Shown piece by piece: positions 1-11,004 of a stretch of DNA of 64,000 nucleotides. Where the stretch lies: assembly GCA_013420905.1 (NCBI GenBank), contig JAAXNY010000006.1, positions 682,001 through 746,000 on the forward strand. Reading direction: 5' to 3'. The notes below the pieces were generated by a model. It was not told the origin of the DNA, ran no database searches, and worked only from the letters and a program-made list of their open reading frames with translations. Position 1 is the stretch's first letter. Every line of letters starts with the position of its first letter. Origin of the DNA: Collybia mongolica (Eukaryota; Basidiomycota; Agaricomycetes; Agaricales; Clitocybaceae). A program made the position numbers and the translations under genes.

Positions 1-131
1 ACGGAAGACCTTGCCCGATGTGGGACAACCAGAGTCAATATCGACGCCCATCACAATCGATAAATACTCTTCGTGGTCAGAGTCTTTCATCACCAACTCC
101 TCCCAAGTTCCTACTCTCAAGCGGTTGAACT

Positions 132-1450
132 ATGGCCAAGTCAGCTTCCTTACTCCTTTCTCTCATAGCCTTGTCTGCCGCCCCGGCTCTGGCGGATCGA
201 CTGTATACGATCGTGAACAAGTGTCCTCTAGACATCAACTTGATTGTCAATGGGGAGAGCCAGGGAAACCTTGCTGCCAAAGGAGGGCTGGTGACCAGGA
301 CCTATCCTGAGAACTGGAGCGGGATCATCTACACCGACACAAATGGCGGCAACCCGGAAACTGGTGAATACACGACGAGAGCAGGTTTTAACGGCGAGGT
401 ACATGCCAAATGATGTCATGATAAGAATGTTTGAATCGCCCCTGACTCTTGCATTTCCCCCACAGACTGATCATTATTATGTTGTCGCGTTCACATCTCA
501 TCCCAACGTCGGCGTCAGCATTGCGCCACAAGCCCCCATCGTGAGTGATCCGATTCTCGTGCATATCGTTGCCTTTGCTAATTTTCTGGGCCTTCTGAGA
601 TAGAACAACGGATTTTGCAATCCTGTTACGATTGACAGTCGCTTCTTCAACAAGGCCTACCCTCAGCCAGGCCCAACGACCTTCCCACCTCCATCCGGCG
701 TCCCGCCCGAGCCTCCACTTTATGCGTGCCCTGGGACCAACGTTGGATATCAAGTAACGTCCGTGTCCCCCGAATAAAAAAAGGCGTGATGAATTTCTGC
801 CTTGCTTACCTTTTTTATTTCATAGGTTCTGCCCAAGTGGCTCACTCCCCTGGCAGCGCGGTCCAGCTAAACTGCATCCCAATGGGAACGTTAACAAGTG
901 CTTGGATGTTCGTGGTGGCGTATTTGCCAATGGTACCCCCGTCCAGATGTATGCGCCTAAGTTAACAGTGTCCGCTATATATCGTTTGTTGACGAAAGCT
1001 TTAGATATGACTGCAATGACACTCCTGCCCAAGGGTGGCGAATCAATTCAGAAGGCACGTCTGTCGCTCTGTGGGGCACTGATTTCTGCCTTGACGCTGG
1101 CTCAAGTGAGTATTTGTCACAAATAAAACACCAGTGATCTTGAATAGTGTCTGGCTGCGATGTTCACATCATCTCATGACTCTCTCGCAGACCCTGGTAA
1201 CGGCGTTGGCATGAAAATTTGGACCTGCTATGGTGACCTCCCTGCACAATCCTGGTATTGGACGGACGACAACCGCATTGCCTTACTCGGGAAAGGTGAG
1301 ATTGCGCGCACTGAGCTATAGGGATCCATTTGCTGATCATTGTGGATAGGTCTGTGCCTCGACCTTCCCAATGGATCGACACAGAACGGCAATCAAGTCC
1401 AGACCTGGCAATGTTCGAATGGGAATACCAATCAAATTTGGAATGTCTGA
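132..1450 (+). CDS. Secreted thaumatin-fold / ricin-B-type lectin protein
   Basis: Predicted secreted carbohydrate-binding protein of 308 aa. The exons are 132-398, 466-540, 604-758, 826-948, 1005-1105, 1191-1295 and 1350-1450; their sum is divisible by three. A signal peptide (MAKSASLLLSLIALSAAPALA) is followed by a short thaumatin-like region (LYTIVNKCPLDINLIVNG) and a proline-rich linker. The C-terminal half is a ricin B (CBM13-like) trefoil: KCLDVRGG, a YDCNDTPAQGW block, a KIWTCYGDLPAQSW block and a terminal NQIWNV, the repeated QxW signature. Such lectins bind sugars outside the cell; the ligand cannot be told from sequence. The ATG at 132 is chosen because the signal peptide begins there directly. 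A decayed copy of exons 3 and 7 lies just downstream. Confidence 0.82.
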
Positions 1451-1888
1451 GGTTTGCGCCTTTTCCTTCAGCCCTGTTGGATATGAGCAGTGGACATTGG
1501 ACTATGGACTTGTTTGATCACTTTGGACACCCTGCTGCATCCTATATACACGCAATGCGCTTGGGTAGTGAAATATTATCCCATACTGAACGGTTGCGGG
1601 GGTAGTTGAAGGAGGGCTTAAACCTGTGTGGTTTTCATCAGGGGTGATACGTGCAAAGTCACTGCCCATTATGAAACAGCTCGGTGAAATTTCTACTAAA
1701 GATAAAGGATGGGAAGGAGTTGGGACAAACGACTCGCGTCGCTAGATATAGAGCTATCGTGAGATAAATATTGATGCGGATCCAGTCACGCTGCCTGAGT
1801 TGATGTTGACGCATTCGGTTTAGTATACACATGTTCACCCCCATCTCTTGCTTATTTCATTTAGAAAAAAAAAGAGATATATAACTCT
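1451..1888. other. Intergenic region after the lectin gene
   Basis: No gene is seen. The first part, to about 1590, is the 3' flank of the lectin gene and is matched again near 2240-2365 in the downstream partial copy. The stretch 1867-1886 is A-rich with an AGAGATATATAA run. Confidence 0.5.
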
Positions 1889-2366
1889 CAGCTAGGCCAG
1901 CAACCTTCCCACCTCCACCCAGTTTCTTGCACGGCCCTCCAGTTTACGCGTACCCGGAACGAACATCAGATGTCAAGTAATGTCTCCCGCATTAAAAAAA
2001 ACGCACGGTAGATGTTTACTCAAGTGGTCATTGGTTTGGCACTCTTTTCGTAGCACGGTTGAGATAAATCGATCCCTTCACTTGGGGAAGGTGAGAATGC
2101 GTACACTGAGCTATAGATTGCCGTTTACTGATCATACAAAAGCCAGGGCTTCGACCTTTTTAATGGATCGACATAGAGTGGCAATTAACTCCAGGCATTA
2201 TAATGCACGGATGGGAATACCAACGAATCCGAAAATGTCTGAGGTTTGCACTTCCTTCAATCCCGTTGTATGTTGGTGATGGGCATGAGGCTATGGACCC
2301 GTTTAATCGTTCCGGACACCCCATTACATCTAAATACACGCAATGTGCTTGGATAGTGAAATAAAA
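1889..2366 (+). pseudogene. Degenerate partial copy of the upstream lectin gene
   Basis: About 1889-1998 matches the proline-rich exon 3, its end and the start of the next intron of the lectin gene (near 665-787). About 2090-2366 matches the end of exon 6, the last intron, exon 7 and the 3' flank (near 1290-1580). The stop-proximal segment around AAAATGTCTGAGGTTTGC is conserved. The signal peptide, thaumatin region and middle lectin blocks are missing, the two segments are joined across a deletion, and no frame stays open. It is therefore a dead tandem duplicate, retained mostly in its terminal part. Confidence 0.75.
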
Positions 2367-2468
2367 TCTCACACTGAACACCTGCGGAAATCGTTAAATG
2401 ATGTCACAGGATATTATGTGGGTGGGGATTACCTGGGCGTGTGAAGCTCCGACGTATCTTTTCATCAT

Positions 2469-3553
2469 GGCCTCGTCGATGTTACTTGAGGGAAAAACGG
2501 CAGTTGTAACGGTGAGCAAACAAACACTATTAGATTTCCGTTGGAATTGATAACGTTAATAGGGCGCAGCGAGTACGAGAATACATCTTTGATATATACT
2601 ACGCCTGATGATTTCGGAGGTGGGATAGGCCTCGCAACTGTCAAGTTGTTCCTTCAGTCGGGTATTAGAGGCATACTACTCGTCGACCTGAACAGCTCCG
2701 CCCTCGAAAAAGCTGTCTCGACGCTATCTCCAGATGAGAGAGGCAGGTGCGAACTCCTCGCGGCGGACGTCACATTAGAAGACACCGCAGAGGCATACGC
2801 GGCAAAGGCACTCGAACGATGGGGGAGACTCGATATCAGCGTTCAAAATGCTGGTATTGCTTCAGAAAGAATAAGCATCCTGGACACAGATATCCGTCTT
2901 TGGGAGAAAACTATGAGTGTAAATGCCTTGGGAGGTGTGTTAGGCCTAGCGAGGGTGGCGACGAGCGGCTTACTGGTGATCCTCAGTGTTTTTAGGAATA
3001 AAGCACTCTGGGAAGGCGATGCTCAAGAATCCAGGGGGTGCGTCAGGTTCTATCGTGGTGGTCTCCTCTCAGCTGGGTCTTGAAGGTAATAGTCTCAGTC
3101 ACTTGTTTCTTTGATTCCCTACATCATTTCACCAGGTGCACCCGGGTTATCAGCCTATTCCGCGTCAAAGGTATCTGGACAAACTAACTTCCCTTCAACA
3201 CCCACTCGCTCACTAATTTACTTTTCTAGTGGGCAGTCCGAGGATTGGCATTAACCGCTGCTGAAGAATTGACTCCGATGGGCTTGCGAGTCAATTCCGT
3301 TTGCCCTGGCCCCATTGTCACTCCTCTCCTCGATGTCTTCGACAAGTCGTCCTGGCAAAAGATGGCAGGCCAGACTTTGATAAACCGTTTAGGGAGACCA
3401 GAGGAAATCGCGAACGCTATCTTGTATTTAGCGTCAGATAATTCCAGGTAAGTTAAAGTGGCATGTCATTATGATGAAGAGCCGCTGAATCATAATAGTT
3501 ACTGTTCTGGCACGACGTTGAAGGTGGACGGTGGCTATGCAAAATTTGGTTGA
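2469..3553 (+). CDS. Short-chain dehydrogenase/reductase (classical SDR)
   Basis: Cytosolic NAD(P)-dependent oxidoreductase of 258 aa, the usual length of classical SDRs. The exons are 2469-2513, 2563-2572 (only 10 nt), 2620-2934, 2987-3085, 3136-3170, 3230-3447 and 3499-3553; their sum is 777 nt. Splicing restores the cofactor motif TGAASGIG, then the NAG motif (VQNAGIAS), the catalytic Ser in IVVVSSQLG and the YSASK catalytic Tyr/Lys pair, followed by CPGPIVTPLL and a C-terminal KVDGGYAKFG. An acidic residue at the end of the second strand (LVDL) favours NAD(H). The substrate cannot be inferred. All catalytic residues are present, so the gene looks functional. Confidence 0.9.
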
Positions 3554-3760
3554 TCGTAAGGTTGTCGCTGGGACCTGCTAGGCGTGGTTTGTTTTTGCTC
3601 GTCGGCCTTGAGCTTGATCAGTGTGATGTCTTTGCTATGTGTTTGGTAACATCTAAATACCTTGTATACCCCTCGAGCTGCAAACGATTTGGGCGACACG
3701 TAAGTAGAGACCATGTGCTTCGGCCCGCCACGCGGATCACATTCTCGGCTACAGGCGATC

Positions 3761-4710
3761 ATGGCCTCGACCTCCGCGCGCCCTTCCCTTTGTTCTTTCA
3801 AGTATCTTACATCTCTGATACTGCCCCTGGGCAAAGTTTGACTTTTAATCTGGTTGCCCCGATCTTTGTTTGCCCTTTCAGACTTGCAACAGATGGTAGC
3901 AGATACACTGATTCTTACGGTGTTCGTTTATGGCCCGTTGAGTTCCTCTACTGCCCTTAAACCTCGTTGTCCTTCACTAACGTTTTTCTCTAGGAACGGA
4001 AGCCGCGTTGAGATTGAGATGAGGCCAAAGATACCACTCGACGTACGAGGGAACCTTCAAAGGCTTGAAGCCTGGTCAGAAGAGGTAGTTCTTATGAGGG
4101 GCTTTGATGTCAAGCATTCGAATAGATGGAGATGTGAAATTTGTAATAAGGATGTGCTCCGTCTGGTGAATCATTCCTGACAGCTCCCACTCTTAGGCAA
4201 ACCCTCTCGAGAGACCGGCTATAACGTTGCCTCTTGGATCCATCTTCCTGAGCCTCGTATCGTTCTTTATGTGAGTCATGATATCTCATGTCGGAAATCC
4301 TAGGAAGTAGCCGATAATTTCTTGAACAGAATCATCAGATATACGAAGCGGGAAACAGCCCTTGCAACCTTATTCTCGAAGTTCAACAGAGGCAGATTAC
4401 TCGACAGATGGGTTTCCGCCTCAACCCCCGAATCGCCTGCCTAAGCCTGCAGGAGTTGATTATCCATTGTCTAGTAGCTGCTGTGGCTGTCAGAAGGACG
4501 AAACCGCTAAGCCAGGCCATCCCATGAACCGCTGCGGTAGCTGCAAGCTTGTTAGGTAGGCTCGATTTGTCACTATCGGTGCTTCTTACACAAACGTATT
4601 ACTTCTAGATACTGCAGGTACGATACTTGATCTTCAAGCGCAATTTATATAGACTATGATTTGGTTACAGTGCGAACTGTCAGAAGGCTGATTGGAAGAG
4701 GCACAAACAG
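3761..4710 (+). CDS. MYND-type zinc finger protein (3' end and one junction unresolved)
   Basis: Exons are readable at 3761-3801, 3882 to about 3950, about 4000-4142, 4197-4274, 4330-4555, 4609-4617 (9 nt) and 4671-4710. The last three join to a complete MYND finger: CCGCQKDETAKPG, NRCGSCKLVRYCSANCQ, then KADWKRHKQ, with the expected Cys/His spacing. Upstream there is another Cys pair (RCEIC) followed by ETGYNVASWIHLPEP and a proline-rich linker. MYND fingers mediate protein binding. The phase between the second and third exons does not resolve with standard sites, and I could not follow the gene convincingly past 4710, though a coherent stretch (near 4895-4945, THFWDYCLELEDYGG) suggests it continues. 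The 5' end is tentative; the finger itself is firm. Confidence 0.6.
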
Positions 4711-5945
4711 GTCGGGTTTTTGACGACGTACCATTTATACAGCGCTAACGCGCGAAACAAATGTTAGATTTGTATATCGATTGAAAGCATCAAATGGGTG
4801 AACTGGATGTAGAAAGCTGCCTCCCTGCGGACACGTTCTCCCGTTTGAACGTGGCTGTGAGCTGGCGTCGGTATGTTTGGTATCGCGTAGGAACACGGAC
4901 TCACTTCTGGGATTACTGCCTTGAACTGGAGGATTACGGTGGTGCGTGACGTAAAACATCACGAGGGTGTGACATTTCGCGTGCTGAACACCAGTTTGAA
5001 CAGATTTTGAATTTCATCCACTACATACACTCTTTCATCAAACAGGGACGTGAAACCTCTCGCCTACAATATACCTAAAGGCCGGAACGTGGATTGTTTT
5101 ATATGACTCGGCGACGCTAAATCTGACATCCATTGATATGGGAATGACCTGGAATACAAATTGCTCTCCTGGGTCCCTGAATATGTTCAAATTCCATCGT
5201 ATACCTGGCAAGGCCAAGATCTATCTATGCCCTTCCTACCGTGCTATAACCTATCTCGAGTATCCCTCTAGTCTGGACAAGTTGAGGTTCCAATACCATT
5301 AAACACTTCTCAGGGAACTAATCTCACCCTAGTGACAATTACGACCTGTACGAATAACAGGGTGTCTTCCATCAGTGTGTTCGTGATATTTATTGAGTCT
5401 GAGTCATACCTACGCTTTGGGCAAATTGCACGGTACGCTAATGAGAGGGTCGTTTTCCGCGCCAAGTACGCGTCCCTGGATGCTCCGTGAATGAGAGAGG
5501 ATTTCGAAGACACACGTGGTTGACCACGTTTTTCAAACCCATACGCTTAGATGGCTCCTATTCCGACAAAATGTAACGTAAACCCTCTCATTTGACATTT
5601 CTTACTTGTAGATTGGTAGTCATTTTGGTGCAGCGCACCTATCGTCTAAGGACTAACTTCATCAATAACGACATAGATATCAACACCGTACGCAGGCTTT
5701 ACGAGTCGCTGCACGTGTTTAGTCTGTGGGCCTCGGTGGGCGTCTTGATGCAAATACAGCAACTTGAAATCGGTTTAGGCTCAGACGCGTGCTCCCGTTT
5801 GACTCATAGTAATATCCGAGCTCACACGACTTGCCATGGGAGGTTGAACACGACGCATAGAATGTGACTCACACCAGGGCACGTATCGGTGGGTCGAAAT
5901 TGCTTATAAGAAGAGCTGCACCGCACGACTATCCCCCAACACGAT
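4711..5945. other. Region between the MYND gene and the first dioxygenase copy
   Basis: It probably contains the 3' exons of the MYND gene up to about 5240 and the flank of the following dioxygenase copy. No further ORF with a recognisable family or consistent splice structure is seen. Confidence 0.4.
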
Positions 5946-7298
5946 CATATCCACCACTACAGTTGTAGCCCTCAAAGCATCTATTACCCGCAAGCAGCCT
6001 TTCTGTAGCGGTACTGTTCCTCTCTCGCCGAAAAATTCTGTCATATTCTACAAAGACGGTGTCAAGTCGAGGTGCGTACTCTTCCCTCAGGTCACCCATT
6101 ACGATAATCTTGTTAATGGTTGCAGTAGCTGGATTGATTTATCTCACCCAACGGACGATGGTCTTCAATCACTCACAGAGGCCTGTGATCCAGCGACATT
6201 TGGCGTAAATCAACACGATGTCCTGGACGAAACTTATCGGAAGGCAGGCAAAATGGACAACACCGACTTCGCCACGACATTCGACCTCGGTCAGGCGCGC
6301 CTCCTTGACATTATTCGCGCTCAGCTACTTTCTGGATCGGAAGAGTCAAAATTCATCAATGCCGAGCTCTACAAACTAAATGTTTATGGTACGTGATGGT
6401 TGAGTCAAGTGAGTTTCAAAGGTTAATGGTCTTGTGTAGGAAAGGATTCGTTTTTCAAAGCGCATAAGGATACACCCCGTGGTGAAACAATGTTCGGTTC
6501 TCTGGTCCTCATATACCCTACTCAACACGAGGGTGGCGCTCTTGTTCTCCGTCACGGCGGGGAAGAATGGACTTTCGACTCCGCAGAAGCCGTTCGCAAA
6601 CATGACTCCCCAGCGATGGGCTATGTCGCGTTCTTTAGCGATGTAGAGCGTGAAGTTGCGGTCGTCACATCTGGGTACCGAATCACTTTGACTTACAATC
6701 TTTATTTTACGAGTGAAGATACTCTTCCTACTCTCGAGCCCGCCGTTATGTCGGGCTTTGAGGTTGCCTTTACCGCCGCTCTGAAAGACCCAGCTTTCCT
6801 TCCGAATGGAGGCTTGCTTGGATTTGGGCTGTCCTTCCAGTATCCTGTTTCTCCTGGAAATACAGATCTGAAGGCCCTTCTTGGCCGTCTCAAGGGAGGT
6901 GATGCAGCGATCAAGCGAGTCTGTGATCGTTTGTCACTAGGGCATCACTCAAGGCTGTTTACCTGGATGAAGACACCGGACGTTCCATTATGGTTGGCCA
7001 AGTCCCCGATTTAGACGGAAGTGGCGAAATAAACGAGCCGATATCACACTTTCTCTGCAATTACTTTGGGGGCAGGGTTATATATGATATGGGAGAAGAA
7101 GCGTCAGATGATAGTGACGGGGAAGAGCTCCCTGCCCCTATTGAGGTTTTGTGGGTCACTCCACAGACAGACAGCGTACAGTTCAAGTCGTCATACATCG
7201 CCTATGGCAATGAGGCGAGTTTGGAGTGTATTTATGGTGATGTCTGTCTCGTCGTCAAGGTTGGGCCCACTCGTCGAAGAACAACGAAGGCAGCTTAA
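5946..7298 (+). pseudogene. 2-oxoglutarate/Fe(II) dioxygenase-like gene, copy A (broken)
   Basis: Copy A of a tandem pair in the prolyl-4-hydroxylase-like Fe2OG family that is expanded in agarics. Coding segments are about 5950-6071, 6126-6388 and 6440-7298. They carry the family blocks FFKAHKDTPRG (HxD iron motif), TQHEGGALVLRH, SGYRITLTYNLY and a C-terminal SSYIAYGNEASLECIYGDV. Three defects are visible against copy B: the start codon position reads ACG, one base is missing near 6939 so the frame ends at 7014 and resumes in another frame, and the third iron-ligand position reads DVEREV where copy B has DVEHEV. No intron repairs the shift. It is most likely a pseudogene; a sequencing indel could explain the shift but not the other two changes. 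Confidence 0.72.
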
Positions 7299-8022
7299 AT
7301 CACAGAGGGGAGAAGACTGGACGGCTCTCATGCCATGCTATGGACATAGAAGTAGTGGGATGTATTTGCGTTGGCTATAAGCTAACTTGTGTAAATGTTG
7401 TAACAAAAGTACCGTTGTAATGCAGAAATCGGGATGATCAGAATTGTATCTCCACTATATCCTGGAGCTAAGTGATATCATTAGGATGATTTGGTACGCG
7501 GTTTTTTCACCGAACAAAATCCTCCCATGAGCAATGGGGGAAAAGAATGGGAAAGAGATGCAATACATTATAGTATGCGTAAACCCCGCTGACACTTCCG
7601 CCTTTGCAGCGGAAGTGGCGGTCTTGAGTTGTAATTGGCGATGCCTCATAGATTATGCTGTACATAGACCGGACTACTACCCAAGCCGAACTTTGGCCTG
7701 GACCATCAGCGCAGCCTGGAGTAGGGCTAGGCAAGCGCTCAGGTCCTCGATCGCGGATTGTAAACTGACAAGACCCTGGAACGTCGGTGGATGTGTGTCA
7801 CTGTTTGTATGTAATTCAGCCTAGACTCCTTCGATGGCACACTGCTTTCCATTAATAGTGACCACTGGTCACTATTAATGGTAATGGAAAGCATGACTAG
7901 CAAACCCCCTAGGTCGAGGCATCACAAAGGAGAGTGCTGCCCCAAGACATATAAGCATCCAAGTGTTTAGGGTGCCATGGCTTTATACACCAACACCAAA
8001 TCTACGTCCTTCCATCCTTCAG
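7299..8022. other. Spacer between the two dioxygenase copies
   Basis: No gene is seen. It holds the hairpin at 7843-7893 and the 5' flank of copy B. Confidence 0.5.
7843..7893. repeat. Near-perfect inverted repeat (hairpin)
   Basis: Arms CCATTAATAGTGACCA and TGGTCACTATTAATGG are separated by one base. Outside them TGCTTTCC pairs with GGAAAGCA after a six-base insertion in the right arm. It could be a tiny decayed mobile element end, a transcription terminator-like hairpin or chance. Confidence 0.7.
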
Positions 8023-9441
8023 ATGACAATGACAACCAACGTCGCACCCCTCAAGGCATCCATTATGCGAAAGCCTCCATTCTGCACTGGCACGGTTCCG
8101 CTTCTCCCAGGAAGTGCAGTTGTATTCTACAAGAAAGGAACGCAGTCAAAGTTCGCACCATGTTCCCGTCAGGCTAGGGCAATATCTGACATCTCGTGCT
8201 TATCACTATAGCTGGATCGACCTATCCCAAGCGACAGAAATCGAACTCGAATCGCTTGTCCAAGCTTGTGTTCCCGCAACTGTCGGTGTCGACCAATGTG
8301 ATGTACTTGATGAATCCTACAGGAAGGCGGGCAAGATAAATAATGCCGATTTCGCTGCGAAATTCGACGTCGACCAGGAAGGGATTATTGACCGCATTCG
8401 CGCTCAATTGTTAGCAGGGCTCGATGAGTCTAAACCAATTCGGGCCGAGCTTTCTAAGCTTAATGTTTACGGTGAGTAGATAGCGTTCACCCACTGAGCG
8501 ACCATGTTTACAGTGCCTTGTAGGAAAAGGTTCCTTTTTCAAGACACATAAGGACACACCTCGCAGCGACAAGATGTTTGGCTCTCGTTGTCGTGTATCC
8601 TTCTCCGCATGAGGGTGGAACCCTTCTGATGCGTCACAGTAGCCAGGAATGGTCCTTTGATTCCGCGAGGGCCGTGCACGTGAGAGAGCATGACAATCTT
8701 GTCGTTGCATACGCTGCATTCTACAGCGACGTTGAGCATGAAGTCACCGAAATCCAGTCAGGGTATCGAGTTACCTTGACATACAATCTTTATTTTGAAG
8801 GCAAGAGCCGTCCCCCGTTATCACCAGCCATTACGCCTATTGCTCCAGATGAGCACGTATTTGAGCGCGCGCTTCTGACTGCCTTGGAGGATCCCCAGTT
8901 CCTGCCCCAAGGCGGAATCCTTGGCTTTGGCCTGACATTTATGTATCCGGTTTCTCCAGAAACTACCAGGTTGAACACGCTCATCGGTTGTCTCAAGGGA
9001 AGTGACGCAGTGATCAAGCGGGTCTGTGATCAACTGTCCCTCCATGTCTCGTTGAAAGCGATATACCAGGATTGTGATACCTCGGAGTACTCCCAGTCGG
9101 TCATGGTAGACGAGATTCGTGACATTGAGGACTGGCGTGTTGAAAAGGACGTAGCCACTGTGTTGCGTGGTAGTTACTTCGGGGGGAAAATCATCCACGA
9201 TTTCGGGACGCCGCCTCCAAAAGACTGGAATGGTGAACCCGTCATCGGTGCCGTGGAGATCCTTTGGGTCACGCCGCTTACCCCGCATGCACATTTCAAA
9301 TCGCCGTACATTGCCTACGGCAATGAAGCGGCCTTTGCGTGTATTTACGGCGACGTCTGCCTTGTGGTGCAAGTGGGACCTGTCGGGAGGCGGGCAACCA
9401 AAGGAAGTTTGAAAAGGAAGAATATTGGATTAGCTTATTAA
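8023..9441 (+). pseudogene. 2-oxoglutarate/Fe(II) dioxygenase-like gene, copy B (frameshifted)
   Basis: Second tandem copy, with coding segments 8023-8150, 8212-8471 and 8524-9441. The ATG at 8023 (or 8029) precedes TNVAPLKASI, the conserved N-terminal block. The HxD motif (KTHKDTPRSDKMFGS) lies just upstream of a 2-nt loss at about 8584, where copy A and the family have one more CT unit. The original frame then stops within about 30 bases, and the rest of the enzyme, with HEGG, DVEHEV and SGYRVTLTYNLY, continues in the other frame to 9441. Everything else is well preserved, including the His of DVEHEV and the Arg of SGYR, so the lesion is recent or is a sequencing error in a CTCT run. Substrate unknown. 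Confidence 0.7.
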
Positions 9442-11004
9442 CCAGGCGCATCGTTGCATCGTGCCGTTTCTGGGCACGACGTGGCGGGAGAAGTGACTTC
9501 TCTTCACAAATGTACGCTAGTAATTACAACGATGTTCTTGCCACTTGGGACTACACATGGTGGGAGTGCCGCTGAAAACGAAATAGCGGTGACGATCATT
9601 TGGCAGGTTGGCGGGAGACCAAGGGTGTACCAGAATAATCATCGATTAATGATCCGAGGTACCCGGTAGGTCGGTAGGTTCGGCCGTCGGGCGGGAAAAA
9701 AACAGTTTTACCTCCAAAGATATTGTACCAAAGGATTTTTGGTCAAAGCGAAAGTAATCATTAGTTTGTGTCTTGCCAACTTTAACAGCAATACCTTGTA
9801 TACATTAGGCTCGAGATGGGCCCTAGGAATTGGATATGTGATGGTGCGAGGTGCGCATGAGCGGCCGTAAGATCACGTGCCTTCTCGATTAGGACGTGTG
9901 CCTGATTACGTAGTTGGTAGGTCCAGTCAAAGCCTGCCAAAAAACCTTGGTCATTTTTTCGTTACCAGTGCACTGGGAGATCCGGGGAAAGTTGTGCTGG
10001 CAAACGGCTCATGAAGAAGGGTTTTGGAGGTCACTGAGAGCCAGAGAGCACATGGGAGTGTGACCTGAACGAAGTATTGGACTGGAAATCGCGCATAAGA
10101 GGTGCGGATTGCGAGGTTTCGTAAGGTCCAATCCGCCCTGAAAACATTGGAGGTTCTGGCGCTCGTAATGGCTGTCAAGGTCAATTCAAGCCCTGTGAAT
10201 GACGAGGAACGGAACAGCATGGGGGTGATATTCCTAGTTGGTCTTGAGGCCATCCCAACGCCGAGAGGGCCGACGCAATTGGCAAGCCGCAGAACCCAAG
10301 TAAAGGGGTGTATCAGATCAGACCTGATGGCGGCAGGCGATACCGGTCTCAATAAATCGAGTTTTGCATCGCTGGGACCAATGGTACTGCCATGATTTAT
10401 AAGTGTCGGTTTGAAGACTTTTTACGAAACGATTCCTTGCATATGCATCGAGTAAAAAGGACTATTATTGCATGGCTACAGCATACGACAGTCCCTCAAC
10501 GTCTTCACCAGCTGATCGTCAGTAGCAAGTTAAAACCAACTGGTACCAGGCGTGTGTGTGTCCGCATCATGCTGCTTTAGGAACTCTGGGAGTGTGTCAT
10601 CAGCCGGATCGTCTATTTGTAGCTCACGCCCCACACTATCTGTCCTTCTCAGAATCAAATCAAAAACGACACAGTGCTCTAAGGTTACACTCGTGATCAT
10701 CCATGTTAAAAAGACTCAACATTTCTTTAAATCTTATGATTCAGAACATGTGTGTTTCTTGCATCGACATCCCAGGCCCTCATCCCAGCACCGTCAATTT
10801 CTCGCGTAGATGCGGCACATGCAACATCCAACCTGTGCACCCAATGTGCATAAGCCAAATGATATCCCCCCAGGGTTCATTTGTCGCACCTATATCTTGT
10901 GCGCGCTACTCCTGAATTAGGCTGCGGTGTGAGATAAAAGAGCAAGGGAAAAGTGGAGCTTTAGATCACCCCAACTCCTTTGCGATCACAGCCCATTTAC
11001 AACT
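9442..11004. other. Intergenic region with unrecognised overlapping ORFs
   Basis: Two long ORFs overlap antisense here: 9951-10352 on the minus strand (133 aa) and 10102-10395 on the plus strand (97 aa). Neither shows a recognisable domain or splice structure, so neither is called a gene. From 10930 on is the presumed promoter of the thaumatin-like gene. Confidence 0.4.

Noticed and set aside
9951..10395. Two long antisense-overlapping ORFs (133 aa minus, 97 aa plus)
   Set aside because: No recognisable domain, no splice structure, and each is the other's shadow; neither can be preferred from sequence alone.
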